Assembly (NCBI GenBank): GCA_016932015.1
Contig: JAFGDQ010000033.1
Location: 1-38,062, forward strand
Source: Spirochaetota bacterium
GTDB lineage: Bacteria; Spirochaetota; UBA4802; JAFGDQ01
DNA: 38,062 bases
Direction of reading: 5' to 3'
Part shown: in pieces, positions 24,927 to 33,695 of the stretch
Position numbering within the stretch: the stretch's first letter is position 1
Layout: every line of letters starts with the position of its first letter
Position numbers and translations under genes: made by a program
Notes under the pieces: model-generated
The model's database searches: none
What the model was told of the DNA's origin: nothing
Seen by the model: only the letters and a program-made list of their open reading frames with translations

Positions 24927-26193
24927 AATCAAGAGTTCCCCCTCTTGCCTGTATCCATTCCGCTTCAGCATTCAAAACACCTGCGGCAGTTTCAAGTAAA
25001 CTTTTTTTCCGGGTTACAAGGTTGTCTTCTATAATAATCCAGTTGTCAAATGAAAGCTGGCCTATTGAATACTGAGCTTCTCCTATTTTCGCGCGCTCTT
25101 CAGCCGCTTCAAGAAACTTCTGCTGAATTTCAAAATCATTTATACTGTTCTGCCAGCTTATCCATTTATTCTCAAGAGTTGCAGTCAGCATGTTTTTAAG
25201 ACTCTCTTCATCCGCCGCAAGCTGCCTGTATTCGGCCTCAGCTCTGGAAACAGATGAGGAGGTTTTACCGCCTTCAAAAATATTTATAGATGCTTCCACA
25301 CCTGCTGTAAACGTGGTATTTTCAGGTACAGGCTCAGTACCGCTTTTCCCTATACCCGCGGTAGCGTATACTTCCGGTGAATAACCGGCTTTAGCGGATT
25401 GTATATTATATTCCGATAATTTTATCTGTTCTCTTATGCTTTTGAAAGCAGGGCTTATGAATGCGATGGAATTGAAGTCCGGCTTATCAGTTTTTTCAGC
25501 AGACTTAAAAAGGTCCCCGCTTATTTTTACAGGCCTGAATTCGGCAATTCCCATTTCCTTCAGAAGATTGCGCTGATAAAGACTCATGTTCCTTTCAGCC
25601 TGCTCCGTATCCGCTTCCGCCTGTGCCAGATTTGCTTCAGCTGTAAGTAATGAGCCTTTGTGCTCCCTTCCTGCAAGATAACGCATATTTACCAGCTTGA
25701 GATTTTTCTTCCGCAGATCATAAATTTCCTTATAAATATGAATGGACTCCTGCGCTTTTAAAAGCTGAATAAAAGCATATCTCAGATCATACCTGATCTG
25801 CGCGGAAGTTGATTCATAATCATAGCGTGAAATTTCAAGGCTGCTGTTCGCGTACCTGATTTCATAGATGGATTTAAATCCGTCGAAAAGAAGCTGTCTG
25901 GCAGTTACAGAATATGAATATGTATTGCCTGAGGAGGAAGTCCCGGTATCGCCGTATTCATTGCGTGATCCTGAAACGCCTGCGACCGCGTTTACCTGCG
26001 GCAGAACAGCACTTTTTGAGATTTGCCTGTCAGCAGACGACTGTGCTATTTTTTCACGCGCTGACCTGAGGTCCGGGTTACGTGATATGGCAGCCGAAAC
26101 GCAATCCTGCCATGAAAGAATTTCATTATTATCTGCGGTTGCAGATGAAGAAATTAAAAGAAGAGCTATGGAAATATTGGTTATTATCTTCAT
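24916..26193 (-). CDS. TolC-family outer-membrane efflux protein
   Basis: 425 residues with a signal peptide (1-20, SSSATA) and two internally related OEP repeats rich in coiled-coil heptads (SARQLLFDGFKSIYEIRYANSSLEISRYD and a second NIFEGGKTSSSVSRAEAEY). This is the layout of trimeric TolC channels. It is the first gene of the tripartite efflux operon with macA and macB. No clear Shine-Dalgarno sequence is visible. The 71-bp gap after the upstream SIR2 gene leaves open whether both are co-transcribed. Confidence 0.92.
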   Translation of the reverse strand: MKIITNISIALLLISSSATADNNEILSWQDCVSAAISRNPDLRSAREKIAQSSADRQISKSAVLPQVNAVAGVSGSRNEYGDTGTSSSGNTYSYSVTARQLLFDGFKSIYEIRYANSSLEISRYDYESTSAQIRYDLRYAFIQLLKAQESIHIYKEIYDLRKKNLKLVNMRYLAGREHKGSLLTAEANLAQAEADTEQAERNMSLYQRNLLKEMGIAEFRPVKISGDLFKSAEKTDKPDFNSIAFISPAFKSIREQIKLSEYNIQSAKAGYSPEVYATAGIGKSGTEPVPENTTFTAGVEASINIFEGGKTSSSVSRAEAEYRQLAADEESLKNMLTATLENKWISWQNSINDFEIQQKFLEAAEERAKIGEAQYSIGQLSFDNWIIIEDNLVTRKKSLLETAAGVLNAEAEWIQARGGTLDYER

Positions 26194-26264
26194 AATAATG
26201 GTTAGACCGGGTAATTAAACATACGGTTCGTTTTTTTTATTGAAAAAAATAAAAACCCTGTTTA

Positions 26265-27005
26265 CTATTCTTCAATATGTTTTAAAAGCTCAGGAAGAGT
26301 TGTACCAATCGGGCCATCTATCAGGATATCGGTTATTGAGGATGTCAGACTTGTCCTTTCAATATTCATCTCAATAATTGTGGCCGAATTCCGCTTTGCG
26401 ATATACGGAATTTCCGCCGCAGGATAGACCTCGGCAGATGTTCCGATTACAAGAACAGCATCCGCCTTACCGGCAAGACTCATAGATTCAAGAAGAGCTG
26501 CCTGAGGTATCGCTTCACCGAAAAATACAATGGTCGGTTTCAGAACATCGGAACACTTTTTACATTTCGGCAGTTTTTCATTTTCATTTATATCATCGGA
26601 TTCATAAATAATACCGCATTTCAGACATTCAAGCCGTTTACCGTTTCCGTGAAATTCTATAACATTGATACTGCCCGCCTCCTGATGCAGATTGTCAATA
26701 TTCTGGGTAATTACAGCTTTAAGATATCCAAGTGCCTCAAGCCTTGCCAGCGCAAAATGCCCGGAATTCGGCCTGGCTTTTTCCACTATTTCATTCATCT
26801 CGGTAATCATCTGCCATGATTTCACCGGATTACTCTTAAATGTTTCTATATATGCGTAAACCATCGGATCGTATTTCTTCCATAAACCGTCAGGTCCCCG
26901 GAAATCCGGAATCCCGCTTTCAACTGAATGTCCTGCACCTGTTAATGCTATAAGATTTTTCGATTTTTTAATAACATCAGCAGCCTGTTTATATAATTCT
27001 TCCAT
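26265..27005 (-). CDS. cobB: NAD-dependent protein deacylase, SIR2 family
   Basis: 246 residues. NAD-binding motif GAGHSVESGIPDFRG (residues 23-37; the usual GAGIS has His here), TQNIDNLHQEAGS, catalytic His in EFHGNG, and a four-Cys zinc site (CLKCG ... CKKCS). Then PTIVFFGEAIP and VIGTSAEVYPA. Sirtuins remove acyl groups from lysines using NAD. The ATG at 27005 follows CCGGAG at 7 nt; an upstream in-frame ATG at 27065 adds 20 residues with no ribosome site. The gene lies just before tolC. Confidence 0.93.
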   Translation of the reverse strand: MEELYKQAADVIKKSKNLIALTGAGHSVESGIPDFRGPDGLWKKYDPMVYAYIETFKSNPVKSWQMITEMNEIVEKARPNSGHFALARLEALGYLKAVITQNIDNLHQEAGSINVIEFHGNGKRLECLKCGIIYESDDINENEKLPKCKKCSDVLKPTIVFFGEAIPQAALLESMSLAGKADAVLVIGTSAEVYPAAEIPYIAKRNSATIIEMNIERTSLTSSITDILIDGPIGTTLPELLKHIEE

Positions 27006-27221
27006 GATTTTCTCCGGTATTTGAAAATAATCGAATTTGATTACGGATGAAAATTTTTCTCTCAAAGTAAGATCACTCTATAAAAAAATAGATCCGTGTC
27101 AACAACAATGAAACAGATTATTAAGTATTACGCAGTTAAATATTTCAGAATCCTTCCCCGGGACATCACACATAATAACAGGTAACAATAACAGAAACAG
27201 AATTCCTGTAAAAGATACGGA

Positions 27222-27241
27222 TTGACAGAATCCGGTATAAT
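27222..27241 (+). promoter_or_regulatory. Candidate promoter of the first UroD-like gene
   Basis: The 329-bp non-coding stretch between the SIR2 start and 27335 contains TTGACA (27222-27227) and a perfect TATAAT (27236-27241). Their spacing is too short to work together, so either TATAAT has a weak -35 near 27213 or TTGACA uses the AT-rich segment around 27245. The remaining leader has only a short GCAAA/TTTGC hairpin; I see no riboswitch. Confidence 0.35.
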
Positions 27242-27334
27242 TATTATTTTTGCCTGTTTGGAAAACTGATGCGCTGTAAAAAATATATCGCGCAAAACGC
27301 CGTTTGCAATATCAAATAAAAGGAGATATTATAA

Positions 27335-28348
27335 ATGTTAACAAAGAAACAAAATTTACTTGAAACTATCAGAGGGGGAAATCCGGATAGATTCGTAAAT
27401 CAGTATGAAGCATTTGACTGCAGTCCGGCATCACCATTCGGAATGATCTATGCAGACCCGGTTGTAATGGATTCACCAATGCCCATGCCCGGGGGGCCGG
27501 ATGTAGTGGATTCATGGGGAGTAACAAGATCATGGCCCGCAAATGTTCCCGGACAGTTCCCTGTGCACGATGAAGCTCATAAAGTACTCAAGGATATAAC
27601 CCAGTGGGAAAAAACAGTTAAAGCTCCAAGACTGGACCACTCGCAGGACGAATGGGACAGGTTCAAGCCTCAACTGGACCCTATTGACAGAAATGATGTT
27701 TTTGTAACAATTTTCGGCGCACCCGGAATATTTGAACAGCTTCATTATCTTATGGGTATGGACGACTGTCTTATCTCTTTCTATGAAGAGCCCGAAGCAA
27801 TGAAGGAGCTTATTGACTATATTACTGAATGGAAACTAGGTTATGCAAAACTGCTCTGCGACAATTTCCATCCTGAAGTAATTTTCCAGCATGATGACTG
27901 GGGCAGCCATAAATCATCATTCCTGTCACCTGACATGTTTGAGGAATTTTTCCTTGAGCCTTACAAGAAATGGTATGGATATTACAAATCAAAAGGAGTC
28001 CAGATAATTGCACATCATAATGACGCGTACAGCGCAAACCTTGTACCTTTTATGATTGAGATGGGAATTGACATCTGGCAGGGATGCGTAAGCACAAACA
28101 ACGTACCTGATCTGGTGAAAAAATACGGCGGCAAAATTTCCTTTATGGGAGATATTGACAACGGCCTTGTTGACCGCGAAGACTGGTCACAGGAAAACAT
28201 AGCCAAAGAAGTAAGAAGAACCTGCGAGCAGAACGGCAAACATTATTTCATCCCTTGTATTACACAGGGAGGGAAAGGCGCAGTATATGACGGAGTATAC
28301 GAAGCCATCGCTGCCGAGATCGATAAAATGAGCAGGGAAATGTTCTGA
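27335..28348 (+). CDS. UroD/MtaA-fold methyltransferase-like protein 1
   Basis: A 337-residue member of the uroporphyrinogen decarboxylase superfamily, clearly of the corrinoid-methyltransferase branch by context. Blocks: GAPGIFEQLHYLMGMDDCLI, FQHDDWGSHKSSFLSPDMFEEF (family signature in the barrel), IIAHHNDAYS at 224-233 where MtaA-type proteins have an H-x-C zinc pair, GKISFMGDIDNG, and HYFIPCITQGGKGAVYDGVY near the end. Proteins of this fold transfer methyl between a corrinoid protein and a thiol, tetrahydrofolate or methylated substrate. AAAGGAG lies 9 nt before the ATG and a strong terminator follows, so it is a separate transcript from the regulator downstream. It is the only one of the three with a Cys close to the C-terminal ligand position (C308). 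Confidence 0.8.
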   Translation: MLTKKQNLLETIRGGNPDRFVNQYEAFDCSPASPFGMIYADPVVMDSPMPMPGGPDVVDSWGVTRSWPANVPGQFPVHDEAHKVLKDITQWEKTVKAPRLDHSQDEWDRFKPQLDPIDRNDVFVTIFGAPGIFEQLHYLMGMDDCLISFYEEPEAMKELIDYITEWKLGYAKLLCDNFHPEVIFQHDDWGSHKSSFLSPDMFEEFFLEPYKKWYGYYKSKGVQIIAHHNDAYSANLVPFMIEMGIDIWQGCVSTNNVPDLVKKYGGKISFMGDIDNGLVDREDWSQENIAKEVRRTCEQNGKHYFIPCITQGGKGAVYDGVYEAIAAEIDKMSREMF

Positions 28349-28357
28349 TTTTTTTAT

Positions 28358-28390
28358 AAAGGCAGGCCTTATTGCCTGCCTTTGTTTTTA
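28358..28390 (+). terminator. Rho-independent terminator after UroD-like gene 1
   Basis: AAAGGCAGGC (28358-28367) pairs perfectly with GCCTGCCTTT (28374-28383) across a 6-nt loop, followed by GTTTTTA. Confidence 0.9.
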
Positions 28391-28622
28391 CCTGCCCATA
28401 TATTGCAGAATATTTACCCTTTTATTTTTCTCAAGTCAAAAAAACCGGAAAACCTCTTCCTGAATTAAATTATTAAACATTCAGCCCATATGTTTTTAAT
28501 AGATAAAAAAAATGATGTTGCCATTTTAAATATCTTTTTCAAATATATAATACTTTAAATTTGACTTTCCTCAGTACAGATAATGAATAAATAAATAACT
28601 TTAAATGTCCGGGAGATCGTAA

Positions 28623-29324
28623 TTGGCATTAACAATTTATGAACAGGTTGTTGAAGATATTCAGCAAAAAATAAACAAAGGCATTTTAAAACCCGGTGAC
28701 ATGATACCATCTGAAAATGAACTGTCAAAAAAATACAATACAAGTCGAATGACAATACATAAAGGGCTTACACAACTTGCAGGGAAAGGATATATATATT
28801 CAGTACAGGGAAAGGGCAATTTTGTCTGCGCACCGGACAGCAAATACTTCCTTCATTTCAGTGAAAAGGAACTAATTGATGAATACCTGGACCGGATGAA
28901 ACTGCTCGAAGTAAATATTATTAAACCGGCAGATGAAATCAGGAAACATTTAAAGGCAAGCAAAAATGATAAAGTTATAATAATACGCAGGATTTTCAGT
29001 TCCGAAAAAGGACCGTTCGCATACGATACAAAGTATCTGCCATATAAAAAAGCAAAACCGATTGTTGAGCAGATTATTGATTATGCTACATTTCCTGAAA
29101 TAGTTGCCAATATGGAAACATTATTTTCCGTAAAAAATGAAATCATACTCAGTACAAAAGCGGCAGATATGGAAGAAGTTGAGCATTTAAAAGTAAAGAA
29201 AGGTTATCCTCTGATGGTTATTGAACAAAAATATCTTAATTATAAAGATGAACCCATAGGATGGGGATTGCTTTTAATTAAAAACGAATTCTGCAAACTT
29301 CATGCTGTTTCTTCTTTTAAATAA
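28623..29324 (+). CDS. GntR-family transcriptional regulator with UTRA domain
   Basis: 233 residues. Winged HTH at 1-65: IYEQVVEDIQQKINKGILKP, GDMIPSENELSKKYNTSRMT, then GKGYIYSVQGKGNFV. The ligand-binding UTRA domain covers 90-230 (VIIIRRIFSSEKGPFAYDTKYLPY, MVIEQKYLNYKDEPIGWGLL). This HutC-type layout senses a small metabolite. The start is TTG (28623), supported by GGGAG 6 nt before it and by the HTH beginning at once. It is placed between the first UroD-like gene and the corrinoid genes, so it most likely controls methyl-substrate use. A matching palindromic operator candidate lies at 31389. Confidence 0.92.
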   Translation: MALTIYEQVVEDIQQKINKGILKPGDMIPSENELSKKYNTSRMTIHKGLTQLAGKGYIYSVQGKGNFVCAPDSKYFLHFSEKELIDEYLDRMKLLEVNIIKPADEIRKHLKASKNDKVIIIRRIFSSEKGPFAYDTKYLPYKKAKPIVEQIIDYATFPEIVANMETLFSVKNEIILSTKAADMEEVEHLKVKKGYPLMVIEQKYLNYKDEPIGWGLLLIKNEFCKLHAVSSFK

Positions 29325-29373
29325 AATGAACACAAATAATTAAATATTCTTTAAGAAAAGGAGTCCGAAGCAA

Positions 29374-30018
29374 ATGAAAAATACATTATTTTCTGCTGTA
29401 GTGAACCTTGACGAAAGAAATGTAATCCGCCTGACAAAAGATAAATTAAAATACGGCCAGGATCCTATTTCCCTTCTGGATGAAATCTGTCTGGGTGTTG
29501 AGGAAATTGGCAAGCGTTACGCGAAAGGCAAATACTTTATAGCTGACCTTATTATGTCTGGACTGATTTTCAAGGAAGTGACAAAGTATATATGCTTTCC
29601 GAAAGAAAATATACCCGCGCTTAACAAAATAAAAGTTTTATTCGCTACTGTAGAAGCGGATATTCACGATGTTGGCAAAAACGTTACAATCGACCTGTTT
29701 AAAGCAAAAGGTATAAACGTAACTGATCTTGGAGTAGACGTATCTCCCTGTAATATTGCCGAGGAGGTGGAAAAACAAAATATAGAGGTATTATGCCTTT
29801 CCGGATTAATCTCATCATCATATAATTCAATGCGAAAAACGATTAAGCTGCTTGAAGAAAAACAATTAAGAGATAAAGTTAAGGTAATCATTGGAGGAAA
29901 TGTTGATGAAAATGTAAAAATTTTTACAGGCGCCGACTACTGGGTAAAAGAATGTACACATGGACTTAAAATATGTATTGAATTAGCCCAAAAAAAATCA
30001 CTAGTTAAATGTATTTAA
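29374..30018 (+). CDS. Corrinoid (B12-binding) methyl-carrier protein 1
   Basis: A 214-residue MtaC/MttC-type two-domain protein. A helical cap (B12-binding_2) occupies 1-80 and a Rossmann-like cobalamin domain 87-205, with the base-off signature D96-I-H98-D-V-G101 whose His ligates cobalt, then CLSGLISSSYNSM and VIIGGNVDENV. It carries the methyl group between a substrate methyltransferase and an acceptor methyltransferase. The gene follows the GntR gene by 49 bp with AAAAGGAG at 10 nt, so the two may be co-transcribed. The sequence after VKECTHGLK is shorter and less regular than in carrier 2. Confidence 0.93.
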   Translation: MKNTLFSAVVNLDERNVIRLTKDKLKYGQDPISLLDEICLGVEEIGKRYAKGKYFIADLIMSGLIFKEVTKYICFPKENIPALNKIKVLFATVEADIHDVGKNVTIDLFKAKGINVTDLGVDVSPCNIAEEVEKQNIEVLCLSGLISSSYNSMRKTIKLLEEKQLRDKVKVIIGGNVDENVKIFTGADYWVKECTHGLKICIELAQKKSLVKCI

Positions 30019-30125
30019 TAGTAATAAAATATAATACGCTATAAAATGCAATTTAACTGAATTGCCGAAAGTCTTTTTTTATACTTTATTATTTCGATTT
30101 ATTATTAAATGTAACTAATAAAATA

Positions 30126-31241
30126 ATGTCTATAAATTCACTCTCACCGGAAGAAAGGTTAAACGCCGCAATACAATTTGAAAAAGTGGATCGTATTCCA
30201 TGCGCGCCTTTGATTGATAATTATGCCGCGAGATTTGCCAATATAACACATTCCGAATTTTTTTTTAATAGTAAAAACGCCTTTAATGCGCTGGCATCAA
30301 TAAAAGAACGTTATCCGGTTTGGGATATACGCAGATCCAGCTATTCGGCATTTTACGGAAAATATCAAAAGATTATCGGACATTTAAAAAACAAGCTGCC
30401 CGGAATAGAGTTACCTGACAACAATGAGTGCCAATACAGCGAATCCGAAGTTATGAAAAGAGAAAATTTATCCATTATAAAAAAATCCGGATATGAAGAG
30501 TTTATAAATGAATATTACCATAGAATTCATGGTTCATTAAAAATTGAAATTAAAAATGCCCTGTCAGAACAGATTGAAATTCTGAAAAATGAAATTAAAG
30601 AAGCAAACAGATGCGGACAAACTCCTCTATACGGTTATTTAATAGCAACCGCTGAAGAAATAATATGTTACACTCGTTCTTTCCCGGAATTTATCCGCGA
30701 TATTTACCAGGTTCCCGGTTTAATGCACGAAATACTATCTATCGTAACCGACTCTTTAATAGAAATTACTTTACAGGCAGTTAAACAAACCGGCGTTAAT
30801 CGTGTTCTTATAGGTTTTTCAAGAATGAACGGACAATTCTTTTCACCTTATTATTTTGAAAAATTCTGCTGGATCAATTTAAAAAGAATTATACTGAGCT
30901 TTATCGATCAAGGTATAACTCCCGTAATACATATAGATGGAGACTGGACTTTAAATTTACCGTATTTCCGGCAGCTGCCTGAAAAAAAAATGATAATTGA
31001 GCTGGACGGCAATACGGATATTTTTAAAGCAAAAAAAATCCTGAAAAATCATACCTGTTTACTGGGGAATGTACCGTCTACCTTATTTACAGTTGGAACA
31101 CCGGAACAGGTTAAAGAATACTGCAGAAAACTCCTTACGAAACTCAGTCGTGGCGGGGGGTTCATCCTGGGCTCCGGGTGTGCCTTACCGTATATGGCCA
31201 GGCATGAGAATGTTGAGGCTTTTTTTGAATCGATCAGTTAA
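30126..31241 (+). CDS. UroD/MtaA-fold methyltransferase-like protein 2
   Basis: 371 residues. Start: SPEERLNAAIQFEKVDRIP, the common opening of UroD-type methyltransferases. Middle: FSRMNGQFFSPYYFEKF. Then ITPVIHIDGDW (H269-x-D271 where MtaA-type proteins carry H-x-C), IFKAKKILKNHTCLLGNVP, GTPEQVKEYCRKLL and GGGFILGSGCALP (C352). It presumably transfers methyl to or from the adjacent corrinoid protein; substrate unknown. It is 107 bp after carrier 1 with no visible Shine-Dalgarno, so expression may be low or from its own AT-rich promoter. It is related to protein 3, but distantly. Confidence 0.8.
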   Translation: MSINSLSPEERLNAAIQFEKVDRIPCAPLIDNYAARFANITHSEFFFNSKNAFNALASIKERYPVWDIRRSSYSAFYGKYQKIIGHLKNKLPGIELPDNNECQYSESEVMKRENLSIIKKSGYEEFINEYYHRIHGSLKIEIKNALSEQIEILKNEIKEANRCGQTPLYGYLIATAEEIICYTRSFPEFIRDIYQVPGLMHEILSIVTDSLIEITLQAVKQTGVNRVLIGFSRMNGQFFSPYYFEKFCWINLKRIILSFIDQGITPVIHIDGDWTLNLPYFRQLPEKKMIIELDGNTDIFKAKKILKNHTCLLGNVPSTLFTVGTPEQVKEYCRKLLTKLSRGGGFILGSGCALPYMARHENVEAFFESIS

Positions 31242-31362
31242 AAATACAATTGAATATTTCCTCTTAATATTTCTTTACTTTATTTAGTCAATTTAACTGA
31301 CTTTTTCACACCAGGATTATTTTTATAATAAAAATTATTCACTCATCTCGCGAAAAAAAATA

Positions 31363-31410
31363 TTGACATATGGAAGTTGATTAAAAAATATACTTGTATA
31401 TACAGGTATA
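31363..31410 (+). promoter_or_regulatory. Promoter with 22-bp palindromic operator before carrier 2
   Basis: Within the 371-bp gap 31242-31612, TTGACA (31363-31368) is followed by AT-rich -10 candidates (AATATA at 31387) that overlap a 22-bp palindrome at 31389-31410. The core TGTATATACA (31395-31404) is perfect and the outer arms TATAC and GTATA also match; only one pair is mismatched. TGTA-N2-TACA sites are known for HutC/TreR-like UTRA regulators, so the GntR protein at 28623 is the obvious candidate. The 200-nt leader that follows shows no riboswitch I can recognise. Confidence 0.6.
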
Positions 31411-31612
31411 TAATAATTTTGCCGGATTATTGTATGTCAGGAAATTACCCGCGATCCCGTGATTAAATATTTAATAAAAAATATTGCTAACCATAACTGG
31501 CAGACTTTTAAACCTGAGAATCGAATACAACTAAAGACTTTGGGATAAAATTCAGTCCTTAAAAATATAAAGCAACATATCTGTTATCAAAATTACTAAA
31601 GGAGGATTATCT

Positions 31613-32251
31613 ATGGCGGGAAAATTAACAAAGTTGCTGGCCGATTTAAAAGAATCCGAGGCTATTGAATATGTTAACAATGCACTTGAAAAAGGTACGG
31701 ATGCCGGCGAACTGATGACTGAAGCAAGTGAGGGCATGGGGATTGTCGGGCAAAGATTTTCCAGCGGAGAGTACTTCATCCCTGATCTTGTATATTCAGG
31801 AGAAATATTAAAAGGTATAGTAGAGCTGCTAGAACCGAAGCTGAAAGGTGATAAGCAGAAGGAAGCGAAAAAACTTGGAAAAGTAATTATTGCAACAGTA
31901 GCAGGAGATATTCATGATATCGGAAAAGACCTTGTTGTATTTATGCTTGATGTTAATGGATTTGAAGTATTTGACCTTGGAATCGATGTACCTGTTCAGA
32001 CGATAGTAGATAAGATCAAAGAAACCGGCGCTTCAATAATTGGTCTTAGCGGATTCCTGACTCTGGCATTTGATGCCATGAAAGAAACTGTCGATGCTCT
32101 GAAAGCAGCAGGTCTTCGCGACAATGTTAAAGTAATGATTGGAGGCGGACAAATTGACGATCAGGTCAAAAATTATACCGGAGCAGATGCTTTCGGCCGG
32201 GATGCCATGGACGCAGTTAAATTGGCAAAAAAATGGACAGGAGGTAACTAA
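31613..32251 (+). CDS. Corrinoid (B12-binding) methyl-carrier protein 2
   Basis: A 212-residue MtaC/MttC-type carrier. Helical cap 1-85 (GMGIVGQRFSSGEYFIPDLV), cobalamin domain 90-205 with D99-I-H101-D-I-G104, then IIGLSGFLTLAFDAMKETV and VMIGGGQIDDQV. All base-off cobalamin motifs are intact. AAAGGAGG lies 7 nt before the ATG. It is directly joined to UroD-like gene 3 (1-nt gap), so the two very probably form a functional pair. It is better preserved than carrier 1 and is driven by the regulated promoter at 31363. Confidence 0.95.
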   Translation: MAGKLTKLLADLKESEAIEYVNNALEKGTDAGELMTEASEGMGIVGQRFSSGEYFIPDLVYSGEILKGIVELLEPKLKGDKQKEAKKLGKVIIATVAGDIHDIGKDLVVFMLDVNGFEVFDLGIDVPVQTIVDKIKETGASIIGLSGFLTLAFDAMKETVDALKAAGLRDNVKVMIGGGQIDDQVKNYTGADAFGRDAMDAVKLAKKWTGGN

Positions 32252-32252
32252 T

Positions 32253-33536
32253 ATGCCGGAAACACCAGCACTTAATTCATTAGACATTGGTAAAACACCC
32301 GAACAGTTATTTGCCGAGCGTAAACAGAGAATATCCGACGCTGTATTATTAAAACAGCCTGACCGTATTCCTATGTTTTTATACATGGGATATATGCTCG
32401 CTCAAATGGGAGGCATAAAAAACAAGGACTTATATGATAATCCCGCTAAAACCCGTGAATTACTGGTAATGGCCGCTAATCGATTCCAGCCTGATATGAT
32501 CGTGGGTGCATGGCATACACCGAAACCAAGTGAGGCACTTGGCGACCGCATGACCAATTGGCCGGGTGTTGGATTAGGTCCAGAAGGGTCTTTTCAATTT
32601 GTGGAAAAGGAATTCATGAAAGTCGAAGATTATGATGATTTTCTTGATGATCCCAGTGACTGGGCCATCCGCGTTTATACACCAAGAGTATTTAAAAATC
32701 TGGAAGGGTTATCCATGTTATGGCCGCTGGGAATGTGGCTGTACGGTTATTACAACACGCTGAATTTTGCGGGTTTAACAGCCCCTCCTGTAGTTGCCGC
32801 TTTTGAGGCAATACAAAAAGCGGTTCAGCATACTGTAGAATGGATTGGCCAGTTGGCAGCATCGGCTCAGGAGCTTGCCGGTTCAGGGTTTCCGCCAATA
32901 CCTTTTTTTAATACTATGGCTGAAGCACCATTTGATTTTGTTGGAGACACCTTACGCGGTATGCGCGGTATTTTTCTGGACATGAGGCGAAATCCTGAAA
33001 AACTTCTGGAAGCAGAGGAAAAAGTAAGCCGGATGCAGCTGAAGTATGCTATTTCAAACAGCAAAATTCTCGGCCTTCCGTATGCGTTTTTTCCGTTGCA
33101 CAAAGGGTCGGACGGATTTATGTCACTGCAGCAATTTGAAAAATTCTACTGGCCGCAGCTTAAAGGAATGATGCTTAAATTAATTGAAAACAATATTACA
33201 CCTGTAGTCTTTTATGAAGGCAAATGGGATGATCGTCTTGATTATCTTGCTGATTTGCCTAAAGGAAAAACTGTCGGATTTTTCCAGAATAGTGATATTT
33301 TTAAAGTTAAAAAAGTACTTGGTGAGGTAATGTGCATTATAGGAGGAATGCCGAATTCTTTATTAATAAACGGCAAACCTGAAGAGATACGTACATATAC
33401 ACGCAAAGTATGTGAAGAAGTTGGAAAAGACGGAGGGTTTATTTTCAGTACAGGTGTTATGGAAATGTATGGCAGCAAACCTGAACTTGTTGATGCCTGG
33501 GTAGATGCGGTAAGAGAATTTGGCGTATATAAGTAA
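32253..33536 (+). CDS. UroD/MtaA-fold methyltransferase-like protein 3
   Basis: A 427-residue UroD-family protein of the longer type. QRISDAVLLKQPDRIPMFL opens it; an extended insert at 130-230 (MLWPLGMWLYGYYNTLNFAG) distinguishes it from proteins 1 and 2. The barrel has FFPLHKGSDGFMSLQQFEKFY, and ITPVVFYEGKWD (F320-Y-E322) where MtaA types carry H-x-C. Then GKTVGFFQNSDIFKVKKVLG, CIIGGMPNSLL and GGFIFSTG. The start at 32253 is supported by AGGAGG 7 nt upstream; a longer frame would overlap the carrier gene by 113 bp. Most likely the substrate-specific methyltransferase for carrier 2, since it abuts it. Substrate unknown. Confidence 0.85.
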   Translation: MPETPALNSLDIGKTPEQLFAERKQRISDAVLLKQPDRIPMFLYMGYMLAQMGGIKNKDLYDNPAKTRELLVMAANRFQPDMIVGAWHTPKPSEALGDRMTNWPGVGLGPEGSFQFVEKEFMKVEDYDDFLDDPSDWAIRVYTPRVFKNLEGLSMLWPLGMWLYGYYNTLNFAGLTAPPVVAAFEAIQKAVQHTVEWIGQLAASAQELAGSGFPPIPFFNTMAEAPFDFVGDTLRGMRGIFLDMRRNPEKLLEAEEKVSRMQLKYAISNSKILGLPYAFFPLHKGSDGFMSLQQFEKFYWPQLKGMMLKLIENNITPVVFYEGKWDDRLDYLADLPKGKTVGFFQNSDIFKVKKVLGEVMCIIGGMPNSLLINGKPEEIRTYTRKVCEEVGKDGGFIFSTGVMEMYGSKPELVDAWVDAVREFGVYK

Positions 33537-33546
33537 AATTTTTTAA

Positions 33547-33657
33547 TACAGGAAACATTGCTTCAATTTCCGTATTGCACAGGAAGGAAATGGCGCCATA
33601 CATGAAACCATTGCTGTTAAAATTGACAAAATAAATTCCAATACTTACCAGATATAA
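33547..33657 (+). pseudogene. Decayed C-terminal remnant of a fourth UroD-like methyltransferase gene
   Basis: The frame RKHCFNFRIAQEGNGAIHET then IAVKIDKI, up to TAA at 33655, aligns with residues 302-332 of UroD-like protein 1 (KHYFIPCITQGGKGAV ... YEAIAAEIDKM) with a gap of about four residues. There is no start or upstream coding potential, and a stop lies immediately before. It is directly followed by a hairpin terminator built like that of gene 1. It is a leftover of a lost paralogue. Confidence 0.6.
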
Positions 33658-33695
33658 AGACAGGCCTTTTCAGAAAGGCCTGTCTTTATTTATAA
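33656..33695 (+). terminator. Rho-independent terminator of the carrier 2 / UroD 3 operon
   Basis: A perfect 14-bp stem (AAAGACAGGCCTTT, 33656-33669, with 33674-33687) and a 4-nt loop, followed by ATTTAT. It overlaps the stop codon of the gene remnant. Confidence 0.88.

Noticed and set aside
31411..31612. Possible cobalamin riboswitch before corrinoid carrier 2
   Set aside because: I looked for the B12 box and the multi-helix core and found neither here nor in 27242-27334.
32139..32252. Upstream extension of UroD-like protein 3 by 38 residues
   Set aside because: It would overlap the corrinoid carrier gene in another frame; AGGAGG and family length support the ATG at 32253.
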